Below are positions 1-12,300 of a stretch of DNA of 64,000 nucleotides, in pieces. How positions within the stretch are numbered: position 1 is the stretch's first letter; each line of letters begins with the position of its first letter. The notes under the pieces are model-generated. The model saw nothing but the letters and a program-made list of their open reading frames with translations, searched no databases and had not been told where the DNA came from. Both the position numbers and the translations under genes were made by a program. Origin of the DNA: Siniperca chuatsi (lineage: Eukaryota > Chordata > Actinopteri > Centrarchiformes > Sinipercidae); the NCBI RefSeq assembly GCF_020085105.1, contig NC_058045.1, positions 22,789,333 through 22,853,332 on the forward strand, in the 5' to 3' direction.

Positions 1-317
1 CTCTCATCATAGCTCTCAGTGATACTGTGTGTTTTCTGCCCCTGTTTATGGCGTAACTGTGAAACCTGTATTTCATAAATGATTTCCCTTGCCTTCATAT
101 AAATTGGCAGATTATTTGATGTGTAGTCTTAATAGGATGTGTTTTCCCACATTATGATTATGGTAGAATGTTCATGAAGGAGTAGACGTGAGTTAATACT
201 GTTTATTGTTTTATATCTATTCTTGTGAGAGACTTGATGTCTTATCTTATTCTTCACCTGCCTTTGTTCTCTTTACTCTCTTCTTCTCGGTATGTTTTGA
301 TTTTCAACTTGCCCAAG
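1..317. other. cnot1 intron (5' side of first exon in window)
   Basis: No exon is recognised here. The stretch ends in an AAG acceptor directly before the first readable cnot1 exon, so it is the 3' part of an intron. About 70 N-terminal residues of CNOT1 must be encoded upstream of the window. Confidence 0.7.
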
Positions 318-3300
318 ACACAGTTTCTGATCCAGGAGTGTGTGTCGCTGATATCAAAGCCAAATTTTATCTCTACTCTGTGTTACGCCATTGACAATCC
401 CCTGCACTACCAGAAGGTAAGGAGCAGATGCCAGATACTGTGGTAGCCTGAATGTATGACAGCCCTTATTGATAGAAAAACTCTGAGTTGAGTAGACATA
501 CTGCTAAAAGCAAGCAAGCAAGAACATATAGTCATAGTTGACAACATTCATAGGTTACAATTAGCTGAATCAAAAATCAGCTTTTATCAGTTATATATCT
601 ACAAAATTGCACTGGCTTTTAGTTGACGTATCAGGCTGTAACTAACTTAGACTCAACTCAGACAGCCACGAGTGTAAAGACATTTTACAGGTGCGTATGA
701 ACAGAAAAATGGAATTTCTAACTGTCTTTCAGAGTTTGAAGCCATCGGCCCACTTATTCACTCAACTGAGTAAAGTTCTTAAGCTCAGCAAGGTCCAAGA
801 GGTAAGCCAGCTCTGCAATGGGCTTCATTAATTACCAATCTGAATGCGACAATGTACATGTAGTACATGGTTTACAATTTGCAGTTAAGAAATATTCACT
901 GTCAATACAAGAGTCACACGTTTGAACTAAAGATTGTCTATCTGAAATGGGAATACAAATAACAAATTTATTTTAGGATTTATTTTAAATTTATTCATTT
1001 ATTTCCCAGGTGATATTTGGCCTTGCTTTGCTCAACTCCAGCAACGCAGACCTTCGTGGTTTTGGTAAGTAGAGACTGACATATTTAAACCTGTAGCAAA
1101 CAGGATCTGAAACCCTGTTTTTAAGTAGAAATACACATTGCTGTGAAAAGTATTAAAAGCTATCAAAACAGTTCTGAATAATTGCCATATTGCCAATAAA
1201 TCTGACTTTTTTTTTTTTTTAAGCTAAAACACTAGGGTGGCAAGAATTGCCAAGCCGTTTTAGTGGTGTGATTTTTGCATTAAACTTTGGCTGAAATGTG
1301 CATGGCATATAAACATCCTTTTTTTCCTGAAACAAAATATATATGGATATTTTCCACATGCTTGTTGTCTGGCATTCAGTTGAATGCAATATTCCTTTCC
1401 TTGCACTACGGGGAAGTTGGCATTCTTAATTAATTTACTATACAAGGCATCGCCCATGGAATAGTGGTGAATTATATGGTAAATCCATGTGGGATGTTGC
1501 ATTCTCAGACTATTTGCAATCACTATCACCATGGCACCAGGAACAAAAGTGGAACAAATGTGCTGGAAAATAATTACAATTCACGTTTTGAGTTTCATAC
1601 ACACCAACAAATGTTTTTTTTTTTTTTTTTTTTTTGGTCATAGGTACAACCTAGGTAGTACTAATTCCACAGACTCTTGAAGTCATTGAAAATGTCACAT
1701 GTCAAAAGTAGTTTGAATGTCAAGTGAAACAATCTGCACTTATTCACAATAGAAACTTGAACAAAACTTGTCCACATAATTGGTTAGCATTATGAACAGT
1801 TAAAACACAGTGTAGAATGAAATTTGTAATACTGACTGACTGTCTTAGATTAAAGCAAGATTTGAAATTCACCATTTGGACAAACATGCAGTGTCTACAA
1901 AAGCCAATTGTGTGTTATTGGCAAGAGTGAAGATGAGAAAATGATTGAATGACTTATTTGTAAGCCAAGGTGTGTTGATTTAAAATTAGCATTTCACAAT
2001 AATAGTTATCCTTTTCATATGAAAGAAGTGTCTGTCTGAATAAGTCTAAGTTGTTTATGGATGACCATATTACTTTTTTAACAGATGAAATTGTGTTTTT
2101 AATGTTGAGAAAATTGTAGAAAAGCAACTCTGTGCTTTCTTGACTAGTTGTTTTTGACGGTTTCTCAGCTGCGCAGTTCATCAAGCAGAAACTTCCAGAC
2201 CTCCTGCGGTCATACGTTGACGCGGATCTCGGAGGAAACCAGGAAGGTGGCTTCCAAGACATTGCCATAGAGGTCTTGCACCTACTGCTCTCCCATCTAC
2301 TTTTTGGCCAGAAGGGAGCCAGTGGGGTAGGGCAAGAGCAGATTGACGCCTTCCTGAAGACACTTTGCCGAGGTATGGGGGATCAACACAAATTTGGTGC
2401 AACCATCTGGGTCAGATTCTGAGGCATATAAATACTTACAGTTGAACATACATGGCTTTATCAGACTGAATAGAAATAGTACCAATCATGTCCTTAAATT
2501 GTTTTTCAGTGTTACTGTGCCATATTTGTTTATTTGATTGTGTGTTGTGTTTCAGATTTCCCTCAGGAGCGCTGCCCTGTGGTGCTCGCACCACTGCTGT
2601 ACCCTGAAAAACGGGACATTCTCATGGACAGGATCCTGCCAGACTCGGGGGAGTTAGCGAAGACCATGATGGAGAGTTCTCTTGCAGAATTCATGCAAGA
2701 AGTTGGCTATGGCTTCTGTGCTAGGTGGATTTATGTTTAAACTACATCCACAACTAACACATTTAAATTATATTTTTTAAATTGCTCTTGTGTATACAAA
2801 TCCTTTTTAAATGTAATTCCATTGAATGCAGTCATGCGAAAGACCACGTCAGGTGCACTGAGACTTTGCAAAATTGCATTACCAGGGTTTTAATACCTGC
2901 ATAGTAGATGACTGAGAAACTGAACACAGATCTCACAGACACCTTCAGTTCACACTACACCATTTAGCAGCACCAAAATCTTAAAGCTAAAATGATATGT
3001 GAATGTTCAAGATGATGGATCATAGCCAGCAATGATCTATTTGTCCTATTTGTCTCTCCAGTCTGGATGAGTGCAGAAACATAATCCTCCAGTATGGGGT
3101 GAGAGAAGTGACGGCCAGCCAGGTAGCTAGGGTCCTGGGCATGATGGCTCGTACCCACTCTGGCCTAACTGATGGCATCCCACTACAGGTGAGCTGCTTA
3201 TTTGGTGTAAGTGCAATAGGCTGCCAGTATTCCAAGGTTACTTAGACTACTTTACTTTGGTTTATTTGATATGGACCAAAGAAAAAAACACGACTATTTC

Positions 3301-6300
3301 ATTTTAGTTGTAGTCCATTCCTGTTCACATAGACTAAAAGTTGCAAATGTCAAGTGGTGAAACTAGGTTTGCCTAGTCTGGGTTTTACTTAATTTTCACA
3401 GTAAAATGTCTAGATATTATTATAAATGGAGTAGGATCAATTTAAACTGACTCTCATTGATTTTATGTTACCTGGATCTGCCTTTGCAAGTTTTTATTCT
3501 GGCTCAGAATGGGCCTTTGGGGGGTGACTTCACATGACACTAAGCATGATTGGTCTGTGTACAGTTAGGGCTGGGCGATATGGCTTCTAAAATATATCTC
3601 TATTTTTAGGCTAATATGCGGCAATATACGATATATATCTCTATACACATTTTCTCTAGAATAGCATACTGTTAATTCTCAAATAGTGCAAATATATGAT
3701 GATCTTGTAGAATGTGCTACATCGCTGTAGATTAAACTACTCAACAGAATATAATGTAGTTAAAAGTAGCTCAACCTTAAACATCTACAGCAGTAAAATG
3801 CAACATACACATTAATGCAGCAGTAAGACATTTAAGATGTTGTATTTAAGTTAATGTTCTGTTTGTTCAACAGTTGTTTGATAAATTACAATGGCTTGCA
3901 AGTATTCATACCCCTTGAACTTTTCCACATTTGTTCATGTTACAACCACAAACGTAAATGTATTTTATTGGGATTTCATGTGATAGACCAACACAAAGTG
4001 GCACATAATTGTGAAGTGGAAGGAAAATTATACATGGTTTTCAAACATTTTTACAAATAAAACTCTGAAAACTGTGGCGTGCAAAAGTATTCAGCCCCCT
4101 TTTACTCTGATACCCCTAAATATAATCCAGTGCAACCAATTGCCTACAGAAGTCACCTAAGTAGTAAATAGAGTCCACCTGTGACTAATCTAATTTCAGT
4201 ATAAATACAGCCACTATACTGATTTTAAATACATTCAGAGAGGGTTTGAATTTCTGTTTTTATTCTCAAATTATTTTGGTGCTGGTGATTTTCCTTTGGC
4301 ACTGGCTAAAACCTGTTTGGGGGGCCGCCAAAAATTTCCCTATGCAGGAAAAACCACGCTTTAACTTTTTCTTTCTGCCACCTAGCGCAGAGCAGGTAGG
4401 GTACAGTGTTTACAGCTTTTTGCAGTGAATGTGAGGGCTGTAAAATCATAACATTGGCCTAAATTTGGCTAAGCTCTCTAGAGCTGGAGAGTTGGTTAAT
4501 TAATGTCTGTGTGTAAAACGAAAGGAGTCGTAGTGTCTATCACAGTCATTTTATTTAGTAATTTTAATATTTAAAATATTGGTTAATGCTGGTTTAAGCA
4601 GACTGGCTTCTGGGTTGTTAACATGTCATCAGAGTTTAAATTTTCAATTCTTTTTGTGTTTTCTTTTACAGTCCATCTCTGCTCCAGGAAGTGGCATCTG
4701 GAGCGATGGTAAGGATAAGAACGATGGCTCGCAGGCACACACGTGGAATGTTGAGGTTCTCATCGATGTTGTGAAAGAAGTGGTAAGTGAACCATCAGTT
4801 TATTTCAAATAGTTTACCTGTGACTTTTCTTGAATGATATTTGTTTATTATTTTTCACACACTGCCACTGACGACACTTTATCAAAATATTAACAGTTTT
4901 AAGTGGCAAGAATGAATGCAGTAGAGAATGCCATGATTCTGATCCTTTTATTTATTTATTTTTTTCTCCACAAAGCCATAATACCCAGAATATTACGTAG
5001 GTAATATATTACTGTAGGCTTATGTACCCAGCATTTTATAGTATCACTCTAGAATTACATTTTGTCAAATTCTACATCTGTCCACAAGTAAATTTAGAAA
5101 CTAGCATAAACCTGACACTGAAGGTTGCAGAAATCATTTTTTGTACCAGATTATTTTCAAAAGCTACTGAGGTTTCACTTGTGGATTTTTGTCTGTCCTG
5201 TAGAATCCCAACCTGAACTTCAAAGAGGTGACATACGAACTGGACCACGCAGGCTTTATAATTCAGGACAGTAAAGGCCTGAATATAGTGGTGTATGGCA
5301 TTCAGAGGGGTTTGGGCATGGAGGTCTTCCCTGTCGATCTTATCTATCGGCCATGGAAACACGCTGAGGGACAGGTAACTGACCAATATCTGCTCCATCA
5401 GGATGATGTCATTCCATAACTGTTTAATTGTAGAGGCAAACTTGATTGAAGGGAATTGTTGCTGTCAAAAATAAGAGTAAAATACAGATTAAGAAATAAG
5501 AATCATAATACCAAGTAGAAATTGATTTCTGTGTCTAGACACAGTGCGGTTTAATTGGTTAAGGTTGAGTCTTTCTTCTTTAAATGTCTAATTGCTTTGT
5601 CTCTGTTTTCAGTTGTCATTCATTCAGCACTCCCTGATGAGCCCAGAAGTGTTTTGCTTCGCTGACTACCCTTGCCACACTGTGGCCATTGACATCCTTA
5701 AGGCCCCACCAGAGGATGACAACAGGGAGATTGCCACCTGGTATGGAGCTTGTACATTGGCCACTATGTAGAAGGGTGGAGCAGTTGCTTATTTCTCCTT
5801 ACTGGGTTAAGTTTTGAAGTATGCAGGCTTTGTTTTAAAACTGCCAACATTTATTTGCTGTTCTCCTGCATGTCACTCAGCTTTACATTTCAAACAGTAC
5901 TTCATCTAGCGCATCTTATAATATATCATGTGATAATAAAATCACCATTGTCAAACATGCATTATCTATAGCTGATTTGAGCATAAAGCAGGGTTTCCCA
6001 CAGCAGCGGAGGTGTAGTTTGACCTAGTCTCGCATAAGCAGACCTATCTCCACACTTTGTTTTAGCACTGTGCCAGCACTGGAGAAAGGTCTGACTGAAT
6101 CATTATCATTCTGGTATAGGGGAAAAACTCTCTGGCTTGTTTGTATTTAACCAATCACAATAGTCTTGGGTGGCGCTAAGCCCAGGATGCCCCCCCCCAA
6201 CTCGCAGATAGCGGAAGGGGGGAGAAATAGTTGGCCAATGGCAGGCTTATACCCACAGCCTACTTCCTGTTAGTCAGACTAAGTTTGACCTACTGAATGT

Positions 6301-9300
6301 GGTTCAGTGTTGATTTTTTTCAATAGGTTACAGGGCTGATGCTATAATGATGCTACAGTGTGTTTTACTGATTGTCCCTAACTCTTCACAGGAAAAGTCT
6401 GGACCTGGTGGAAAGCCTGCTTAGGCTGTCTGAGGTGGGCCAGTATGAGCAAGTGAAGCAGCTGTTTGGCTTTCCAATCAAGCACTGCCCAGACATGTTG
6501 GTGCTGGCATTGCTGCAGATCTCCACCTCCTGGCACACACTGCGCCATGAGCTCATCTCTACACTAATGCCCATATTTCTGGGCAACCACCCTAACTCTG
6601 CCATTATCCTGCACTATGCCTGGCATGGACAGGTTGGTGTTAGTAACTGTCTTGCTGTTGATAGTTGTTGATTTAAAGAGGTCATGGTTTTTCCCTCTGT
6701 GACCTTTTGTACTTTCCAGGGTTCAACGTTAAGGTTTTTTTTTTTTTTTTTTTTTTTCAGGGCCAGAAATGGGTCAGAAATGTACTTGCCCAAAGTAAAT
6801 TTTTACTTGCCCCTATACAAATTGATAACCGCTAATAATAAATAAAACAAAAAACAACAAAAACTAAAGTTAATTGTCATATTTAATCTTTATAAATAAA
6901 GTAAATGCAAGTAGATGCAACAAACATTCTTGCATATCGAAAATCGAAAAATGACAATCTCCTCTTAACTAACTCCTTAACTGTGAGTGATAAATTATCT
7001 AAATAAACTTTGTCTTTACCCGCCGCCATTTCCCATGAGTAGGGATGGGTATCATTAGGATTTTATTGATACTACAATTTTTTCGATGCTCTTATCGGTT
7101 TGGTTCTTGATCGATACCCTTTTCCATTACTAAATAATTGCTTTTTAAAAAATCTTTAAAAAAAGAATAAATTCAGAACAGGATTATAATTGAATATTTT
7201 AAATATAACTAATGTTGTTTCTAGAGCAGCAACAGTGTTTACAACAGCAAAGCATCACTATATAAACTCAATATTTCACTGGAAACTAATCTAAAATGAA
7301 TCATATTCCTGACATCAAAATACTGGGTGATGTCTGTGTACTTTCTAAACATCAGTCAGTATCAGTCCCTCCTCCCATCCTCTGTCCTCCTCCCTCTGCT
7401 GCTGCTGTGATTAACCAAAACAAAACAGGTAGAGAGAAGAGGGGTTGGTTTGTCTCAGTTTAATACCAGGTTTCAGTACCCATCCCTACTTGTGAGTGCC
7501 CGATTGGTATGTGCAATTTTAAACAGAGATAGCTACTTCCATCATCAGCTCTGGAAAAATACATGTTTATTTTTTTACCACTTGCCCGGTTGGGCAAGTG
7601 AGTTGTTAAATTTACTTGCCCGACGTGGCATTTTACTTGTCTCAGGCAGTCCTTATTGTTGAGCCCTGCTTTCAAGGTTTTTTGTTATCTTCTTTATTAT
7701 GTTATTCTTATAAAACCTGTGTACTTATAAAACCTGGTGGTTATTTTTCCAGGGACAGTCTCCCTCCATTCGTCAGCTAATTATGCATTCAATGGCTGAG
7801 TGGTACATGAGAGGGGAGCAGTATGACCAGGCCAAGCTGTCTCGCATCCTGGATGTGGCCCAAGACTTAAAGGTTTGTCAGAATAGACTAAATAATCACT
7901 GACATGACAACTTCTCTAATCTTCAAGCTAAAGCAGAATAATTAGGCATTGGTGTTGTAGCACACGAGACTGTTGCATTGAATAATGTTCCTCCACAATT
8001 TTTTATTTTTTATTTTTTTTTATTTACTAATTTAAGTCAACATTACATTAAAATAAGACAAATTAGAGGATATAGGGCCATATATATTGTGATGTTCTTC
8101 GCTTTATTCTAAATATAATCATTTTCATTATGGTCAGTAAGCCAGTATGTTTTTTTTCTTTTTCCTCCAGTCTCTATCGATGTTGCTGAATGGTACTCCA
8201 TTTGCCTTTGTTATTGACCTTGCTGCACTTGCCTCTCGCCGAGAATACCTCAAACTTGATAAATGGCTGACTGACAAAATCAGAGAGCATGGGGTAAGTC
8301 TTAAAATTGATTTACGTGCAGTTTTTCTCAAAAAATCAAAAGATGGTTTGTCATTGTATTTTGAGCATACCACCCAAAGATTAAGAATTATATTTTATAA
8401 ATAATAATTTTGTGTTGTCAGGAACCTTTTATCCAGGCATGTGTGACATTCCTGAAGAGGCGCTGCCCATCCATTATGGGGGGTCTGGCCCCAGACAAGG
8501 ACCAACCCAAAAGTGCCCAACTGCCCCCGGAGACCTTGGCCACCATGCTGGCCTGCCTGCAGTCCTGTGCTGGGTGAGAGGCTATTTGGCATTTGACAAC
8601 AATTTTTTGATCAAATGTTTAATAACATCAGTCTTGCTCAAAGTGAAGCCCAGCTTTGGTCGTATTTTATGGTGTTTTGACCACTTAAAGGGACAGTTCA
8701 CCCCAAAATCAAATATAGACATTTTTCCTCTTCCCCGTAGTGCTATTTATCCATCTAGATTGTTATGGTGTGAGTTGCCAAGTTTTGGAGATATCTGCCG
8801 TAGAGATGTCTGCATTTTTTTGAATATAATGGGACTGTATGGCGCTTTGAGCACCACAAGCCGAGTGCCATATAGTAGTCCCATTATATTCAGAAAGAAG
8901 AGGAAAAATATGTATTTTTGATTTTGGGGTGAACTGTCCCTTTTTTAAGACTGACAATATTAAGAATGTGTACTTTATCACAGTGTAGTTATTTATAGAC
9001 ACCAATCACACTCACCCTTCCATACAGTGTTAAATTTATTTTTTTTTACTTAAAGATTTGTTTCACTTTTTTTCCTCAGGAGCGTATCCCAGGAGCTGTC
9101 AGAGACGATCCTGACCATGGTTGCCAACTGCAGCAATGTAATGAATAAAGCCCGGCAGCCGCCACCAGGGGTAATGCCAAAGGGACGTGCCCCCAGCACC
9201 AGCAGCCTGGATGCCATCTCTCCTGTACAGGTATTGTTGCGTGAAAGCCACATCATACCTCTGCAGACAAACTTTGAAATGCCTTTTCATGTTAGAAATT

Positions 9301-12300
9301 GGTGTCAACAAAACTAATCTGTATTCTGAACTTGAAAAAAATAAGTAATTTTTGTTTTATACTATACTGTAACTTATACTATAACAATTTTTACTGTATC
9401 TTCATGGACATCATGGATCTGTTGCTTGAACATGCATCACATTTGTAGCACTGACTCTCCCCATCCCTGTCTAATTCTCTTTCTTGCTTGCTCTCTCTCT
9501 TTCTTGCTCTCTCTCTCGCTCCCTCTCTTGCTCTTCTCTAGATGGACCCTCTGGCGGGCATGGGTTCCTTGAACCTGGGGGGCACAGCCACCTCCCACAC
9601 TCAAAGCATGCAGGGTTTCCCAACCTCGCTGAGTTCAGCTTTCAGTAATCCTCAGTCCCCAGCAAAGGCCTTCCCGCCACTCTCCAACCCCAACCCCAGC
9701 ACACCATTTGGGGGTATTGGCAGCCTGTCCTCGCAGCTCCCTGGTATGGACTCTGGTACTATGCTATTTGATTATTTTTTTTATTAAGGCATATGTTCAT
9801 AATAAATCAGCAAGTCACACTGCACTGTCATAGCCATTTGACTCTTTGGATTCATTGAGACATGAAACTGGAACAGTTTGTTGTGGTTACACTGTTGCTA
9901 AATGTTTATTTAAATAATGTGTATACCATAAGCCTAAGCAAGCTATGGCATAACCTTAACTTCATTAGTTTGTATCATGTTGTGAAATTCAGAAAAAGCT
10001 ACCGGGAAAACAATATGTAAGAGGTAACACATTTGGCAGAACACTGTTTGGTTACTTGTGCATATTAAACTGAACCAAGTTCAGAGGACAAAGGATAGTA
10101 GTTCAGAGGGGGAGGTAGGTGCAGATTGAAATGACTGAAGTGTTGTTACTTGCAGGTCCCTTGGGCTCAGGCATCACTTCTGGTATTGGCTCTAGTCTGG
10201 GGATGCCAACAGTAAACACAGATCCTTTTGGCACCAGGAAGATGAGCACACCAGGCCTGAACCCACCTACCTTTCAGCAGAGTAAGATGAAGGCCTGTAA
10301 GTGGTGGTGGTAGTGGTGTGACTGAGAGCCCCGCCCTGCGCTGCTCAGCACTGTATTTCCTCTGCAGTGATAATGATTATTGTCTTGATTTGCAAATTTA
10401 TTTCTAATGCACCTTAGTGCGCCTCACAAATACAGTTTGACATAACTTTCTTTTCCATTTCATGTCATACAACTTATAAAGTTTTGTTTATCATAGAGGA
10501 AATACAGATCAGTCTTCCATTCATTGTCTGCTTATGCTGACAGCCCCACTTTAGTGTCATTTGTTTACCTTTTGAAGCATCAAAAAGAGTTCTAACCTGA
10601 CTTGATCAGTTAGAATGCTTTTTGATTCCTGATGTATCACTTTGTTGCACAATGATTTTCACAGATTTGTTAATTGCTTGGCTCATGCTCCACCAGTGTT
10701 GGATTACAACATTCAAGTAAATAACAGTCTTAGTTAAAAATGTCTTTTTCTACTCTTCTTCCAGCTGACCTTTCTCAGGTGTGGCCCGAGGCAAACCAGC
10801 ACTTTAGTAAGGAGATAGATGACGAAGCAAACAGTTATTTCCAGCGCATCTACAACCACCCACCTCACCCAACTATGTCTGTGGATGAAGTATGTAGTGA
10901 CATTAATCATTTGTCTCTACCAAAAACCCAAACTAATCTAAATCAGACTCACACATGCTTTTAGGGAATTATTGGCCACTGTTTATTAGTTCTACTCTTC
11001 CATATTCTCGGTAATGTTGCTGCTCTTCCAATGACCTCATCTCCCACTACATTATTGCCCCCTCCTAGGTACTGGAGATGCTGCAGAGGTTCAAGGATTC
11101 AACCATCAAGCGGGAGCGAGAGGTGTTCAATTGCATGCTTCGGAACTTGTTTGAGGAGTACCGATTCTTTCCCCAATACCCAGACAAGGAGCTGCACATC
11201 ACTGCCTGCCTTTTTGGTGGCATTATCGAGAAGGGTCTTGTCACCTACATGGCCCTGGGCTTGGCCCTTCGATATGTTCTTGAAGCCTTAAGAAAACCCT
11301 ACGGATCCAAAATGTATTATTTTGGAATTGCCGCCCTAGATAGGTTTAAAAACAGGTATTGAAATATTTTCTTATGTAAAATGAGAATTGATATAACAGT
11401 CATCTTGTTTCAGGCTAACATATCTTTTCTATTTCTAGACTAAAAGACTACCCTCAATATTGTCAACACCTAGCTTCAATTGCCCACTTCTTGCAATTCC
11501 CCCACCATTTACAAGAGGTAATCAGGTTTCCTTAATTTAGATGTGCTCACCATTTTAAGGTCTTATTTTGTTCCGACTGTGACTACAGAAAAGGATTCCC
11601 ACATACAGATAGATTAAATCTCTCGCTCTGCACCTTTCAATATCCTGTGTGTGCAGTATATCGAGTATGGCCAACAGTCACGGGACCCTCCGGTGAAGAT
11701 GCAAGGCTCCATCACCACCCCTGGCAGTCTGGCACTGGCACAAGTCCAAGCACAGGCCCAGTCGCAGCAACCTGGCGTCCCCAAAGCCCCACAGCCAGGT
11801 CAGCCCAGCACTCTAGTCACCACACCAACAACTACAACCACAGTAGCCAAGACCCCCACCATCACAAGACCAACACCCAGCAGCTTCAAGAAGGATGTCC
11901 CTGTGAGTTTGGCTTTGTTGATGTCTAAACACCAATATGTGCCTTGTTGATGCTTTCAATTGGTTTACATTTTTCTGCATATAAAAATTATATACAGTAT
12001 ATAGACTTGCACCTGTTTAAGAGATAACTGTTCTCGTTCCTACCTGTAGCCCTCCATAAACACAACCAACATTGACACCCTGCTGGTGGCCACTGACCAA
12101 ACAGAAAGAATTGTAGAACCTCCAGAGAATGTCCAGGAGAAGATTGCTTTTATCTTCAACAACCTTTCTCAGTCCAACATGACACAGAAGGTAAAGTGAA
12201 ACAGACAAAACATAACTATCTTAAGAACCTTAATGGTCAAAGAAGCTTTATTTTTATATATATTTTTTAAACATTTGCTTTTTTTTTCAGGTTGAGGAAT

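Larger units (their letters stand above)
318..10281 (+). other. cnot1: cnot1 exon block 1: N-terminal HEAT region
   Basis: Sixteen exons: 318-416, 733-801, 1010-1064, 2169-2372, 2556-2724, 3062-3188, 4672-4782, 5204-5374, 5613-5740, 6392-6632, 7753-7872, 8171-8293, 8422-8573, 9080-9230, 9542-9743, 10156-10281. They encode the N-terminal alpha-helical HEAT-like region, followed in the last two or three exons by a Ser/Pro/Gly-rich stretch (for example [10 protein letters not shown]). In the family this half binds RNA-binding adaptors. The acceptor at 9541 follows a long CT-rich tract. Confidence 0.93.

Noticed and set aside
8412-8921. 169-codon + strand open frame
   Set aside because: It begins in cnot1 exon 8422-8573 in the wrong frame and runs through the intron into a MITE; no protein similarity is recognised.
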